Made by a program: the position numbers and the translations under genes
NCBI RefSeq assembly: GCF_963678425.1
Contig: NZ_OY782855.1
Coordinates: 2,170,001-2,234,000, forward strand
From: an uncultured Bacteroides sp.
GTDB lineage: Bacteria; Bacteroidota; Bacteroidia; Bacteroidales; Bacteroidaceae
Length of the DNA: 64,000 nt
Direction: 5' to 3'
Part shown: in pieces, positions 33,727 to 42,438 of the stretch
Numbering within the stretch: the first letter of the stretch is position 1
Layout of the letters: every line of letters begins with the position of its first letter
The notes under the pieces: model-generated
The model's input: only the letters and a program-made list of their open reading frames with translations
Told to the model about the DNA's origin: nothing
Databases searched by the model: none

Positions 33727-35112
33727 TTATAAACAACGCACCTCCTCCGGCAGATAGCCACTACGGATTTTCCACTCCTGAGGATAGAGATTATTTGCCC
33801 TATTACCTATATTCTTCACAAATCCCAGCGGAACATTTTTATACTGCAACAGCACATATCCGCGTGGAGCAGATATATCTAAAGTGATGGCTTCTTTTCG
33901 TAAATAAGATATTGCCTGTTCATAACTTAGTTCATAAGTTGAAAGCTGATCAGTATTCAGTTCATTGCTCATAGCCAAAGATTGGTGGGGAAGCAGATCT
34001 TTTCCTTTTACCTCTCCTACTGTAATACCAGAATGAACTACCCTTAATTGTTGACGTAGAGTATTCACTAATTCCACAAAAGTTTTGCGGCAGGAAAGAA
34101 TAAAGTCGCCTCTCCTTTCCAACTCAAAGTCTTCAGGATGCTGCAACCATTGTTTTGCTTGCTGAGGAATTTCCAAAGGTTTCTCCCTCTTATTCTTTTT
34201 AGATGACTTTCCTCGTAGAGTCTCAACCTCTTCCTCTCCCGTTTTTCGCAATGCTGCAAGAAAAAAACCTTCGCCCTTAGTTTTATGAGGGAGAAATCTA
34301 TAAACCGGTGCATCTGTACTTGCCAGATTACCGGTGATACCCCACTCCTCCGGTATGTCCACAGAAAGAGACTCCGCTCCAAGTTCAGACTTTATCCATT
34401 CTATATTTTCTTCATCCTCTTTCAGATTATACGTACAGGTACTGTAGATAAGAATACCTCCTGGCTTCAGGCACGGCCATATATTGGCAATAATGCGTCG
34501 CTGACGTTGATAGCAGATTGTTACATTCTCGGGACTCCATTCTTCTATTGCTCCCGGATCTTTACGAAACATTCCTTCTCCCGAACATGGTACATCCGTA
34601 AGAATCAAATCAAAGAATGCTCCTAAAGAAGAAAAGTCGGACGGATCATTATTGGTAACAGCCACATCAGGATGTCCCCACTTAATAAGGTTCTCAGCTA
34701 GAATTTGTGAACGATTGCGAATAACTTCATTGGCTATCAGAAAACTTCCTTCGGGAAGCCGACTGCGAAGATGGGTAGATTTACCTCCTGGAGCAGCACA
34801 AAGATCAAGAGCTACTGTTGGTTCTGTTATATATTTATTCACCACTTGTTCCACAAACATAGAAGAAGCTTCCTGCACATAGTAACACCCTGCGTGAAAC
34901 AACGGATCAAAAGTAAACGTGAGGCGTTTATTCAGATAGAAGCCTGTAGAACACCATGGAACACTGCTGGTTTCTTCGTGAGAGAATGATTTCATTTCAT
35001 TCACACGAATGCTAACAAGAGATTCTTCCTGCAAAGCACATTCCAGTTTGGCATATTCTTCTTCGCCTAAAAGCGCCTGAGTTTGATTTATAAAGGAAAT
35101 AGGTAGCTTCAT
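33727..35112 (-). CDS. NOL1/NOP2/Sun family RNA m5C methyltransferase (RsmF-like)
   Basis: S-adenosylmethionine-dependent cytosine-5 methyltransferase, probably acting on 16S rRNA or tRNA. It is 461 aa. The SAM motif LDLCAAPGGKSTHL is near residue 110, motif IV DVPCSGEGMFRKDP near 180 and motif VI YSTCTYNLKEDEENI near 230, giving the two active cysteines. A C-terminal PUA-like domain follows, with LLQYKNVPLGFVKNIGNR near 425. I chose the ATG at 35112; a TTG seven codons upstream is unlikely. TATATTTG on the minus strand (plus 35131-35138) would be its -7 element. Confidence 0.9.
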   Translation of the reverse strand: MKLPISFINQTQALLGEEEYAKLECALQEESLVSIRVNEMKSFSHEETSSVPWCSTGFYLNKRLTFTFDPLFHAGCYYVQEASSMFVEQVVNKYITEPTVALDLCAAPGGKSTHLRSRLPEGSFLIANEVIRNRSQILAENLIKWGHPDVAVTNNDPSDFSSLGAFFDLILTDVPCSGEGMFRKDPGAIEEWSPENVTICYQRQRRIIANIWPCLKPGGILIYSTCTYNLKEDEENIEWIKSELGAESLSVDIPEEWGITGNLASTDAPVYRFLPHKTKGEGFFLAALRKTGEEEVETLRGKSSKKNKREKPLEIPQQAKQWLQHPEDFELERRGDFILSCRKTFVELVNTLRQQLRVVHSGITVGEVKGKDLLPHQSLAMSNELNTDQLSTYELSYEQAISYLRKEAITLDISAPRGYVLLQYKNVPLGFVKNIGNRANNLYPQEWKIRSGYLPEEVRCL

Positions 35113-35252
35113 CTGATCTTTTTTATGATGCAAATATACTTATTCTCAACTTTTTTAAAGGAAAAATAAAAAATAATTCGTCTATTTGCAACTTTACGGG
35201 TACATCACTCCGTCTAACAAATGAAGCGTTAAACAATTAAGACTTATTGAAT

Positions 35253-35879
35253 ATGAAACAATTTATGATTGCATTCATGATGATGCTGGCAGTTAGCATC
35301 ACAATGATGGGGCAAGCCTCACCAAAGAAGGCCGCACTTACAAAAGAAAAAGCAGGGACAACCCTTACAGTGCAAAACTCACCTTCCGATTCTGTAGCAG
35401 TAGATTCTTTATCAGATTCTGAGAATCTTTCAGCAGAAGACAATGGTGAATTAAAATCTTTAAAAGCGGAGCTACACGGATTACCTTTTGAAGATTCCGC
35501 AGGATTACTTATACCTCTTGCAGCAATTATTTTTGGGTGTGCAGTCCCGGTACTGATCATCTTCTTTATCTTCTGGTACAGACATAAAGACAAGCAGGCT
35601 CAATTTCGCTTAGCTGAAAAAGCACTTGAAAATGGAAAAGACATCCCCGAAGGACTATTCAAAGAAGCTCAGGAGCCTACAAATATTTATGCAAGAGGAG
35701 TAAAAAATGCCTTCCTTGGCTTAGGTTTAGGAATCTTCCTCTGGGCGCTGACCGGCGAATTCGGACTTGGATGTATTGGCTTTATGGTTATGTTTATGGG
35801 TATCGGACAAATTGTAATCCATTACACTCAGAAGCCTTCAGACAAAAATAAACTGGAAGATAAGTCGGACGAAGAATGA
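35253..35879 (+). CDS. DUF6249 family membrane protein
   Basis: A 208-aa protein with a signal sequence or first helix (residues 1-22), a polar acidic stretch of about 60 residues, then hydrophobic segments at about 86-108 (IPLAAIIFGCAVPVLIIFFI) and two more between 150 and 190. The helical FRLAEKALENGKDIPE between them matches DUF6249. The family lies next to ECF sigma factors in Bacteroidetes; here its stop overlaps the sigma start by four bases. Function unknown; envelope sensing is inferred from context. Start: ATG at 35253 rather than the TTG six bases before. Confidence 0.8.
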   Translation: MKQFMIAFMMMLAVSITMMGQASPKKAALTKEKAGTTLTVQNSPSDSVAVDSLSDSENLSAEDNGELKSLKAELHGLPFEDSAGLLIPLAAIIFGCAVPVLIIFFIFWYRHKDKQAQFRLAEKALENGKDIPEGLFKEAQEPTNIYARGVKNAFLGLGLGIFLWALTGEFGLGCIGFMVMFMGIGQIVIHYTQKPSDKNKLEDKSDEE

Positions 35880-36421
35880 GTCAGCTCAACGATATATCGT
35901 TAGTCGCACAGGTCGTAGTGTTTAAAAACACCAGGGCTTTTGACGAGTTGGTTAAGAAATACCAGTCAGCAGTTAGACGGTTCTTTCTTAACCTGACTTT
36001 AGGCGACAGCGAATTGAGTGACGATCTTGCACAGGAAACCTTTATTAAAGCCTATACAAATATTTCCAGTTTCAAGAATCTTTCGAATTTCTCAACCTGG
36101 CTCTATCGCATTGCATATAATGTATTTTATGATTATATTCGCAGCAGGAAAGAAACATCAGAGATAGATGCGAGAGAAGTAGATGCCATGCACTGCACTG
36201 AACAGGAAAATATTGGGCAGAAAATGGATATTTATCAGTCACTCAAAACGCTCAAAGAAGTGGAACGAACTTGTGTCACATTATTCTATATGGAAGATGT
36301 GAGCATCGAAAAGATTGCAGGAATCATCGGATGCCCAAGTGGGACAGTAAAATCTCACCTCTCAAGGGGAAAAGAAAAGTTAGCTGTTTACTTTAAACAA
36401 AATGGATATGACGGAAATTAA
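35876..36421 (+). CDS. ECF-type RNA polymerase sigma factor
   Basis: A 181-aa sigma-70 family member of the ECF group. Region 2 spans about 15-85 (YQSAVRRFFLN, DDLAQETFIKAYTNI, STWLYRIAYNVFYDYIRSRK); region 4 about 120-172 (VSIEKIAGIIGCPSGTVKSHLSRGKEKL). It directs transcription of a small regulon. It is coupled to the DUF6249 gene upstream (4-bp overlap) and to the DUF5056 gene downstream (20-bp overlap), whose product is the likely anti-sigma or sensor partner. Confidence 0.9.
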   Translation: MSQLNDISLVAQVVVFKNTRAFDELVKKYQSAVRRFFLNLTLGDSELSDDLAQETFIKAYTNISSFKNLSNFSTWLYRIAYNVFYDYIRSRKETSEIDAREVDAMHCTEQENIGQKMDIYQSLKTLKEVERTCVTLFYMEDVSIEKIAGIIGCPSGTVKSHLSRGKEKLAVYFKQNGYDGN

Positions 36422-36734
36422 TGATAAAATAGTAACCAACTTCTTCCAGAAAGAGAAGAAAGAGGTGGAAGACAACGGCTTTTCCCGCCGCGTAATGCGT
36501 AACTTACCAGATCGGGGACAAAGACTATCAACCATTTGGGCTATGTTCTGTACCATCATCGGAATAATCTTATTTTTCGTTTTCGATGGCCTGGAAGCAA
36601 TTCTCAATCTCTTACGTGAGGTTTTCTATGGAGCCATGCAAACGGGATTGGCACACATTGATCTTAAATCCTTACTGATCGCTGCAATTGTAATTATAAG
36701 CCTCGGAGTAAAAAAAATATGCTCTACTGAATAA
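36402..36734 (+). CDS. DUF5056 family membrane protein, possible anti-sigma factor
   Basis: A 110-aa protein beginning MDMTEINDKIVTNFFQ, with a cytoplasmic helical N-terminus (about 1-42) and two hydrophobic segments (about 43-65 and 85-104). It matches DUF5056 of Bacteroides. It overlaps the sigma gene by 20 bp. Position and topology (cytoplasmic domain plus membrane anchor) fit a short anti-sigma factor, but no zinc-binding ZAS motif is present, so this role is inferred only. An ATG two codons in is equally possible. Confidence 0.75.
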   Translation: MDMTEINDKIVTNFFQKEKKEVEDNGFSRRVMRNLPDRGQRLSTIWAMFCTIIGIILFFVFDGLEAILNLLREVFYGAMQTGLAHIDLKSLLIAAIVIISLGVKKICSTE

Positions 36735-36738
36735 TTGA

Positions 36739-36785
36739 CCTAACAAAGATATAATAATATCTTATTTTATTATATCTTTGTTAGG
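36739..36785. promoter_or_regulatory. 19-bp perfect inverted repeat overlapping a -7 element
   Basis: 36739-36757 is the exact reverse complement of 36767-36785, with a 9-nt loop. The right arm contains TATCTTTG (36773-36780), a match to TAnnTTTG placed 23 bp before the kinase ATG. The repeat can act as terminator for the sigma operon and, as DNA, as an operator on the kinase promoter. It lies five bases after the DUF5056 stop. Confidence 0.7.
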
Positions 36786-36803
36786 TACATTTTACTTTAG
36801 AAC

Positions 36804-38849
36804 ATGAGAATCAGGCGGTATTGTAAAAAAGGCACATATATTGTCTGTGTCTTATTCTTAATTATGTGCAGTTGTCATACCCAGTACAAAGAGAACAGTA
36901 CTGAGAAATATTCATATGCCGATTCTTTAATTGAACAATACAAAGACTCATTCTTTCAGCACCCAGACATAGCAAAAAAGGAACTGTTTAATGCCAGACT
37001 ATCCCAAATTGACAGCATTGATTATTATAAACTTACTCAGTTTATTAGCTATGCATACTTTCAGGAAAACCATCTGGATTCAGCATTCTTATTTAATAAT
37101 AAAGTTCTTGATTTTTGCAGAGAAAGATCATCCTATCCTCAAAGAATGGCAGAACTAAAGATGTATGCTTATTTACACAGAAGTTCTTTTTTCCTGATTA
37201 TAAACCAGAATGACTCTGCCCTTCTTTACTTAAAGAAATCTTATAATGCTGTTTTTCAATCTAAAAACATCAAGGAGTTAGCAACAATATGCATTAATAC
37301 AGCGTATAATTATACCCTGATGGGAAATTATTCAAAGGCCTCTCTTTTCTATAAAAGAGCGAAAGATGCTGCCGATTCGCTACACCTTAACAGCATAATA
37401 TATTCATATATTTATACCGGATTGGCAAGAATTTATGTAGACTTGAATAATTATAAATTATCTAATTACTATTATTTCTTAGCTGAGAAAAATTATAATA
37501 TAATGCCCTCCTACAGAAAGTATTTATTTGCCAGCATGAGGGCCAGTTTTTACTACAAAACTAAAAAATACAAAAAAGCTCTGGAATGGTATACCAAAGC
37601 AAACAATGTTACAAATACATCTAAGCTAACCACTTACAGAGGAATTACAGAATGTAATCTGGGAGAAATCTATCTTTTGCTGAACCAAACGGATTCAGCA
37701 AAAGACTATTTAGATAAAGCCAGCGTTTCCTTTGCTAAATCCAATAAAAACGAGAATCATTCATTCTATATTAATGGACTTTATGCGGAACTGGCATTGC
37801 AAAAAAATGATTTAAAGAGTGCATACAGATTATTATCCAAGAAGTATGATCTTTCTAAGATTAATCCTAAATACATCTATCTTTACGACAAAAAATTAGA
37901 ATTCTATTACAAAAAAATAGGTGATTTTAAGAAAGCCTATTTTTATAGAACAAAAGCTGACATTCTGAACGACTCTCTTTACATGAAAACCATTTCGAAC
38001 GCAATTTTAGAGATAGACACACGATATAGTCAGGATACTACTAAACTAAAACAGAATATTATCCTTTCAGAAAGCAAAGCTGAAATGCAAAAAATGCGTT
38101 TTACTGCTATACTCTCTTTGTCCATATCACTTGCAATAACAATAATTGTGGTCTTATACATTTATTATTACCGAAAAAAAAGAGAATCTAAATACGCAAA
38201 ACAGTTAGCAACAATAACCAAGTTACGCATGGAAAATGTCCGTAACCGGATGTCCCCGCACATCCTGTTTAATATGTTAAATGCTGTGATGCCAACCTTA
38301 AAACAGGATGACAATCAGGTTAAACTATTTAGACTAGTAATTCAATCGCTGCGCAACAACCTGATTGTTTGTGAAAAGATAGCAGTACCAATTGAAGAAG
38401 AAATTGAATTTGTAAGGAACTATATTGAATTTCGTAAAAATACTACCGACACAAAAATTGAGGTTAACTGGAATATCTCTACAGAAGTATCATTAAAGTC
38501 ACTGACGCCAACAATGATTATGCAAATTCCAATTGAAAATTCTATTAAATATGCTTTCGAAGAAGAACAAGACGATGCACATATTGACATTAATATATCT
38601 TCCGATAACATTTTCCTGTATATCACGATTGAAGATAACGGAACGGGCTATAACCCAGGAAAGCATATTGGCGACAAGAATAGTACAGGTATTGGACTAA
38701 AGGTTATTTTCCAAACCATTGAACTTCTTAATCGCAGAAACAAGGAAAATATATTTTTCAATATTGATGATCTAAAAAAACTTTCACCTGATATGCATGG
38801 AACAAGAATCTCTATTATTATTCCATTCAAATACAACTTCGAAATATGA
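36804..38849 (+). CDS. TPR sensor histidine kinase (LytS/His_kinase type), lipoprotein-like signal
   Basis: A 681-aa sensor kinase. The N-terminal signal has a lipobox-like LIMCSC (residues 21-26). A periplasmic region of tetratricopeptide repeats runs from about 90 to 400. A membrane helix is at about 432-452, then a coiled linker and the His_kinase domain with RMSPHILFNMLNAV (phospho-histidine near 484) and an HATPase with NSIKYAFEE near 577 and DNGTGYNPG near 615. A normal membrane kinase would not be lipidated, so the cysteine may be incidental. It overlaps the next gene, the LytTR regulator, by four bases: one two-component pair. Confidence 0.88.
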   Translation: MRIRRYCKKGTYIVCVLFLIMCSCHTQYKENSTEKYSYADSLIEQYKDSFFQHPDIAKKELFNARLSQIDSIDYYKLTQFISYAYFQENHLDSAFLFNNKVLDFCRERSSYPQRMAELKMYAYLHRSSFFLIINQNDSALLYLKKSYNAVFQSKNIKELATICINTAYNYTLMGNYSKASLFYKRAKDAADSLHLNSIIYSYIYTGLARIYVDLNNYKLSNYYYFLAEKNYNIMPSYRKYLFASMRASFYYKTKKYKKALEWYTKANNVTNTSKLTTYRGITECNLGEIYLLLNQTDSAKDYLDKASVSFAKSNKNENHSFYINGLYAELALQKNDLKSAYRLLSKKYDLSKINPKYIYLYDKKLEFYYKKIGDFKKAYFYRTKADILNDSLYMKTISNAILEIDTRYSQDTTKLKQNIILSESKAEMQKMRFTAILSLSISLAITIIVVLYIYYYRKKRESKYAKQLATITKLRMENVRNRMSPHILFNMLNAVMPTLKQDDNQVKLFRLVIQSLRNNLIVCEKIAVPIEEEIEFVRNYIEFRKNTTDTKIEVNWNISTEVSLKSLTPTMIMQIPIENSIKYAFEEEQDDAHIDINISSDNIFLYITIEDNGTGYNPGKHIGDKNSTGIGLKVIFQTIELLNRRNKENIFFNIDDLKKLSPDMHGTRISIIIPFKYNFEI

Positions 38850-39607
38850 AAATGCCAATAACAACAATTATAGTTGATGATAATAATAATTCAATTATGA
38901 CTCTCAGTAAGGATCTGACTCAGTACCCGGAAATAAGAGTTGTAGAAACGACTACATCAGTAGAAAAGGCCAAAAAGATCATTGTGAAATATCAACCGGA
39001 TCTGATTTTTTTAGATGTTGAAATGCCCAAAATGAGTGGCATTGAATTATTGCAAGAGATTCGTGATTCAATACATCCGAATATGTATGTCGTTTTTTAT
39101 AGCGCTTACGACAAATACATGATAGATGCTTTGAGGTCGTCAGCCTTTGATTACCTGATGAAGCCTTATCATCCGGAAGAGCTTTCCAATATTATTAAAC
39201 GTATAAAAACGCAGCCAGAGAAAGAAAAATTAAATTTTGAGCAGTCTATGCGACGCTTGCTTACAAATGACCGAAAGTTTGCTTTGCAAACCATTTCCGG
39301 GCTCCTATTTCTCAGAGCCAATGAAGTATTTTGTTTTCAATACATTGACACCATTCGAAGCTGGCAAATCACTATGACAGATCTTTCTGTTTACAAGCTT
39401 AGAACTGGTATTATTGCAAAAGATCTGATTTCTTTTAGTCCTTCATTCATGCAAGTCAATCAAGAATGCATACTTAACACCGATTATATCTTATCTATTG
39501 AAAACAAAACATTAAAATGTATTTTATACCCGCCCTTTAATAACTTTGACATTCACGCTTCCAGGAGATATTACTCAAAGTTAAAGGAACAATTAGAAAT
39601 CCTTTAA
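38846..39607 (+). CDS. LytTR family response regulator
   Basis: A 253-aa regulator. The receiver domain has the acid pair D11/D12, phosphoacceptor D57 in LIFLDVEMPKMSG, and the lysine K106 in LMKPYHP. The C-terminal LytTR DNA-binding domain runs from about 145 to 250, ending with RRYYSKLKEQLEIL. Phosphorylated by the adjacent kinase. Targets are unknown; the DUF6249-sigma operon immediately upstream and the following gene are candidates. Confidence 0.92.
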   Translation: MKMPITTIIVDDNNNSIMTLSKDLTQYPEIRVVETTTSVEKAKKIIVKYQPDLIFLDVEMPKMSGIELLQEIRDSIHPNMYVVFYSAYDKYMIDALRSSAFDYLMKPYHPEELSNIIKRIKTQPEKEKLNFEQSMRRLLTNDRKFALQTISGLLFLRANEVFCFQYIDTIRSWQITMTDLSVYKLRTGIIAKDLISFSPSFMQVNQECILNTDYILSIENKTLKCILYPPFNNFDIHASRRYYSKLKEQLEIL

Positions 39608-39749
39608 GAGACATTATAACCAAACCTTTTAATCGGTATAATATCCAGCCTCAGATTTACCAGTATGAATACAGCTGAATTATTTCTATTGTAATAAGCC
39701 CCATTATCCCAAAAATCCTCTCAGGTAAAAGTGTAATTAAAAGATTTTG

Positions 39750-39789
39750 GGTACAATCTGTACCATTTATATTTTAATCTGTATATTTG
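39750..39789 (+). promoter_or_regulatory. Promoter with a dyad at the -33 position
   Basis: TATATTTG (39782-39789) is a -7 match 21 bp before the ATG at 39811. Upstream, GGTACA-ATC-TGTACC (39750-39764) is a perfect 6-bp dyad with 3-bp spacer covering the -33 region. It could be a regulator site for the cytidylate-kinase-like gene. The rest of 39608-39810 shows nothing else I can name. Confidence 0.5.
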
Positions 39790-39810
39790 TTATAATCAAA
39801 CAATACGATT

Positions 39811-40440
39811 ATGAATAATAAGTATGCTGTAAATATTGGTCGTCAGTTGGGAAGTGGAGGAAGAGAAATCGGTGCAAAGCTTGCCATGCAGATGGGCATT
39901 GCATTCTATGATAAGGAGCTTATAAATATAGCGTCCCAGGAGAGCGGACTTTGCAAAGAGTTCTTTGAAAATGCCGACGAGAAAGCAACACAAAGCATTA
40001 TTGGCGGACTCTTTAGCATGCGCTTTCCATTTATCAACGATGGGACCGTACCTTATAATAGTTGTCTGAGCAATGATGCACTATTCAAAATACAAAGCGA
40101 TGTAATCCGTGAACTAGCTGAAGAGAAATCCTGCATCTTTGTAGGAAGATGTGCAGATTATATTCTGCGTGACAATCTTCGCTGCGTGAATATTTTTATC
40201 TCTGCACCAAAAGAAGACCGCATCAAGCGCCTTTGTCTGAAAATGGATATCAAACCAGAAGAAGCCGAGGATTTAATAAATAAAACAGACCGCAAACGTG
40301 CCTCTTATTACAATTATTATAGTTACAAAATATGGGGAGCAGCCTCAACTTATCACCTCTGCATCGATTCATCCGTACTTGGGGTTGATGAGACTGTTGC
40401 ATTTATAAAACTATTTATCCAAAAGAAGCTAGGATTATAA
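39811..40440 (+). CDS. Cytidylate kinase-like protein
   Basis: A 209-aa protein of the cytidylate kinase-like family (PF13189). The phosphate-binding loop is the atypical GRQLGSGGREIGAKLA near residue 10; FVGRCADYILRD near 110 and KRASYYNYYSY near 165 are shared with the family. It is distinct from true Cmk, and its natural substrate is not established. It is a single gene with its own promoter and a terminator shared with the converging transporter gene. Confidence 0.85.
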   Translation: MNNKYAVNIGRQLGSGGREIGAKLAMQMGIAFYDKELINIASQESGLCKEFFENADEKATQSIIGGLFSMRFPFINDGTVPYNSCLSNDALFKIQSDVIRELAEEKSCIFVGRCADYILRDNLRCVNIFISAPKEDRIKRLCLKMDIKPEEAEDLINKTDRKRASYYNYYSYKIWGAASTYHLCIDSSVLGVDETVAFIKLFIQKKLGL

Positions 40441-40453
40441 TTGAAGAAAAATA

Positions 40454-40497
40454 AAAAAACGTTCAAATAGTCTTCTAACACTATTTGAACGTTTTTT
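40454..40497. terminator. Bidirectional terminator between two convergent genes
   Basis: A 17-bp inverted repeat (40454-40470 with 40481-40497) with a 10-nt loop, A-run on one side and T-run on the other. It serves the kinase-like gene on plus and the transporter on minus. Confidence 0.88.
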
Positions 40498-40516
40498 ATT
40501 CAGCTATTTTATTTGT

Positions 40517-42196
40517 CTACATTAGTAGAAGTATAATCAATTGTGCTGACAATACTCGTAAAAACATTGTTAACGGATATACTGTAGAATATCCAACAGC
40601 CGGCGCATCACTACCTGTTGATTGAGTTGCATAAGCCAATGCTGGAGGATCAGTATTACTTCCTGCAATAAGTCCCATCAACATAAAATAATTTAGCTTG
40701 AAATATCCGCGTCCTATCAGCCCAACGATAAGTAAAGGAATGAAGGTGATCAGGAATCCACAACCAACCCATAATAGGCCATCACCTTGAACTACTGTTT
40801 CAAAGAACTTTTCTCCAGCCTCAATACCTACACTGGCAAGGAAAAGAAGAAGTCCTACCTCACGCAACATCAAGTTAGCACTTTGAGTGGTATAAGTTAC
40901 TAAATTAAATTTATAACCAAACCGGCCAATCAAAATAGAAATTACCAATGGACCACCTGCTAATCCCAGCTTCACTGGAGTAGGCACTCCCGGGAAAGCA
41001 AAAGGAAGACTACCAAAAAGAATACCAACGAAAATACCAACAAAGATCGTCATAATATTAGGTTCATTAAGACGTTTCATTGAATTACCCATTTCAGTAG
41101 CAACGTTTTCAATAGCATCCTGGCTACCCACAACTGTAACACGGTCACCCACTTGAAGTACAAGATTCGGGTTGGCGAAAAGATCCACACCAGAACGATT
41201 TACGCGAGTGATGTTTACTCCATATAGATTACGCAACTTCAACTGTCCCAGCTTTTTTCCATTCATCTCAGCTTTTGTAACCAAGATCCGGCGAGATACC
41301 AAGGGAGAGTTAGCTTCTTCCCAATCCACAGTAACCTCTTTGCCGATAAAAGCGGAAACAGCCTCAGCATCAGCTTCTGAGCAAACTACAAGTATTTGAT
41401 CTTCCTTATCAAGGATTGTATCTGAACTTGAAATAGACACCTTCCCATTTTTACGAATGCGTGATACAACGAAAGGACGACCAGCAAGAGTCATTACATA
41501 AGATATTTTCTTTCCAAAGATCGCTTCATTATGAACTTCAAGATGTATTATATGAGGTTTATTCTGACTATCGTCTGTCACTGCATTCCAATCTTCCTCT
41601 TCTTTTTTAGAATTAACACGGAAGATAGCACGTACCAGAATCATTGCTCCAATGATACCTATTACTCCGAGTGGATAAGCAACTGCATATCCCAAAGCTA
41701 TTTGAGGCACATTTTGAATAACTCCTGCCGTGCGCAACTGGTTAATAGCTTCCTGAGCTGCACCAAGTCCGGGAGTATTTGTTACTGCACCGGAAAGTAT
41801 ACCTACCATCATTGGAAGTTCTACCCGCCCATTAAGAGAGTAATAAAGTACTAACGCAACTGTAATGTTAAGAGCTACAATTCCAAAGGCCAGTAAATTC
41901 ATTGTCATTCCACCTTTTTTAAAGGAAGAAAAGAAAGAAGGCCCTACCTGTAGTCCTATACAGAATACGAATAAAATTAATCCGAACTCGCGGATAAAGT
42001 GAAGAATGTTAACGTTACCTGTAAAGCCGAAATGTCCCATAAAAATTCCGGCAAACAAAACAAATGTAACACCTAAAGAAACTCCGAAGATTTTAATCTT
42101 CCCTAACAAAACTCCAAGAACAATCACAAATGCGTACAACATTACGATGTGAGCAACTGATTCCGGGTCTGTCAGCAATGTCTGCAACCAATCCAT
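40517..42196 (-). CDS. AspT/YidE family transporter
   Basis: A 559-aa integral membrane protein of the aspartate:alanine exchanger family (YidE type). About five helices form each half; the motifs GILSGAVTNTPGLGAAQEA and GLIAGSNTDPPALAYA are the paired half-site signatures. Between the halves lie two TrkA-C domains (about 205-370), which usually bind a regulatory ligand. The substrate is unknown. It is a single gene, divergent from mutA with 240 bp between. Confidence 0.9.
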   Translation of the reverse strand: MDWLQTLLTDPESVAHIVMLYAFVIVLGVLLGKIKIFGVSLGVTFVLFAGIFMGHFGFTGNVNILHFIREFGLILFVFCIGLQVGPSFFSSFKKGGMTMNLLAFGIVALNITVALVLYYSLNGRVELPMMVGILSGAVTNTPGLGAAQEAINQLRTAGVIQNVPQIALGYAVAYPLGVIGIIGAMILVRAIFRVNSKKEEEDWNAVTDDSQNKPHIIHLEVHNEAIFGKKISYVMTLAGRPFVVSRIRKNGKVSISSSDTILDKEDQILVVCSEADAEAVSAFIGKEVTVDWEEANSPLVSRRILVTKAEMNGKKLGQLKLRNLYGVNITRVNRSGVDLFANPNLVLQVGDRVTVVGSQDAIENVATEMGNSMKRLNEPNIMTIFVGIFVGILFGSLPFAFPGVPTPVKLGLAGGPLVISILIGRFGYKFNLVTYTTQSANLMLREVGLLLFLASVGIEAGEKFFETVVQGDGLLWVGCGFLITFIPLLIVGLIGRGYFKLNYFMLMGLIAGSNTDPPALAYATQSTGSDAPAVGYSTVYPLTMFLRVLSAQLIILLLM

Positions 42197-42438
42197 AGTA
42201 TATAAGTATCAAAATTTAAAATTCACGCAAAGGTAATTATTCTATCTCTTCAGATCAAATAATTCTATCTCTGTTTTTTTTAAAATTATTAAATTGGCAG
42301 CTAAAAAAACCACAAACTTGAATTTTCCATGAAAAATGTCTCCTATTATAAGTAAATAAGTATCTTTGCAATTCACAGTTTGATAATTTGAATATTAAAA
42401 TACATTTCATTTAATCTTGTAAATTAATACAATAAACT
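42197..42438 (+). promoter_or_regulatory. Divergent intergenic region with the mutAB promoter
   Basis: TATCTTTG at 42361-42368 matches the -7 consensus and would give a leader of about 65 nt to mutA. No B12 aptamer or other riboswitch motif is visible here, in contrast to the leader of the carboxylase operon. Nothing else was recognised. Confidence 0.5.

Noticed and set aside
36804..36881. Kinase start considered as a lipoprotein
   Set aside because: LIMCSC resembles a lipobox, but the protein has a later membrane helix and cytoplasmic kinase domain, so lipidation of the N-terminus is uncertain and not asserted.
42197..42438. B12 riboswitch upstream of mutA
   Set aside because: I looked for the B12 box and the GGTGCAAATCC core on both strands; neither is present.
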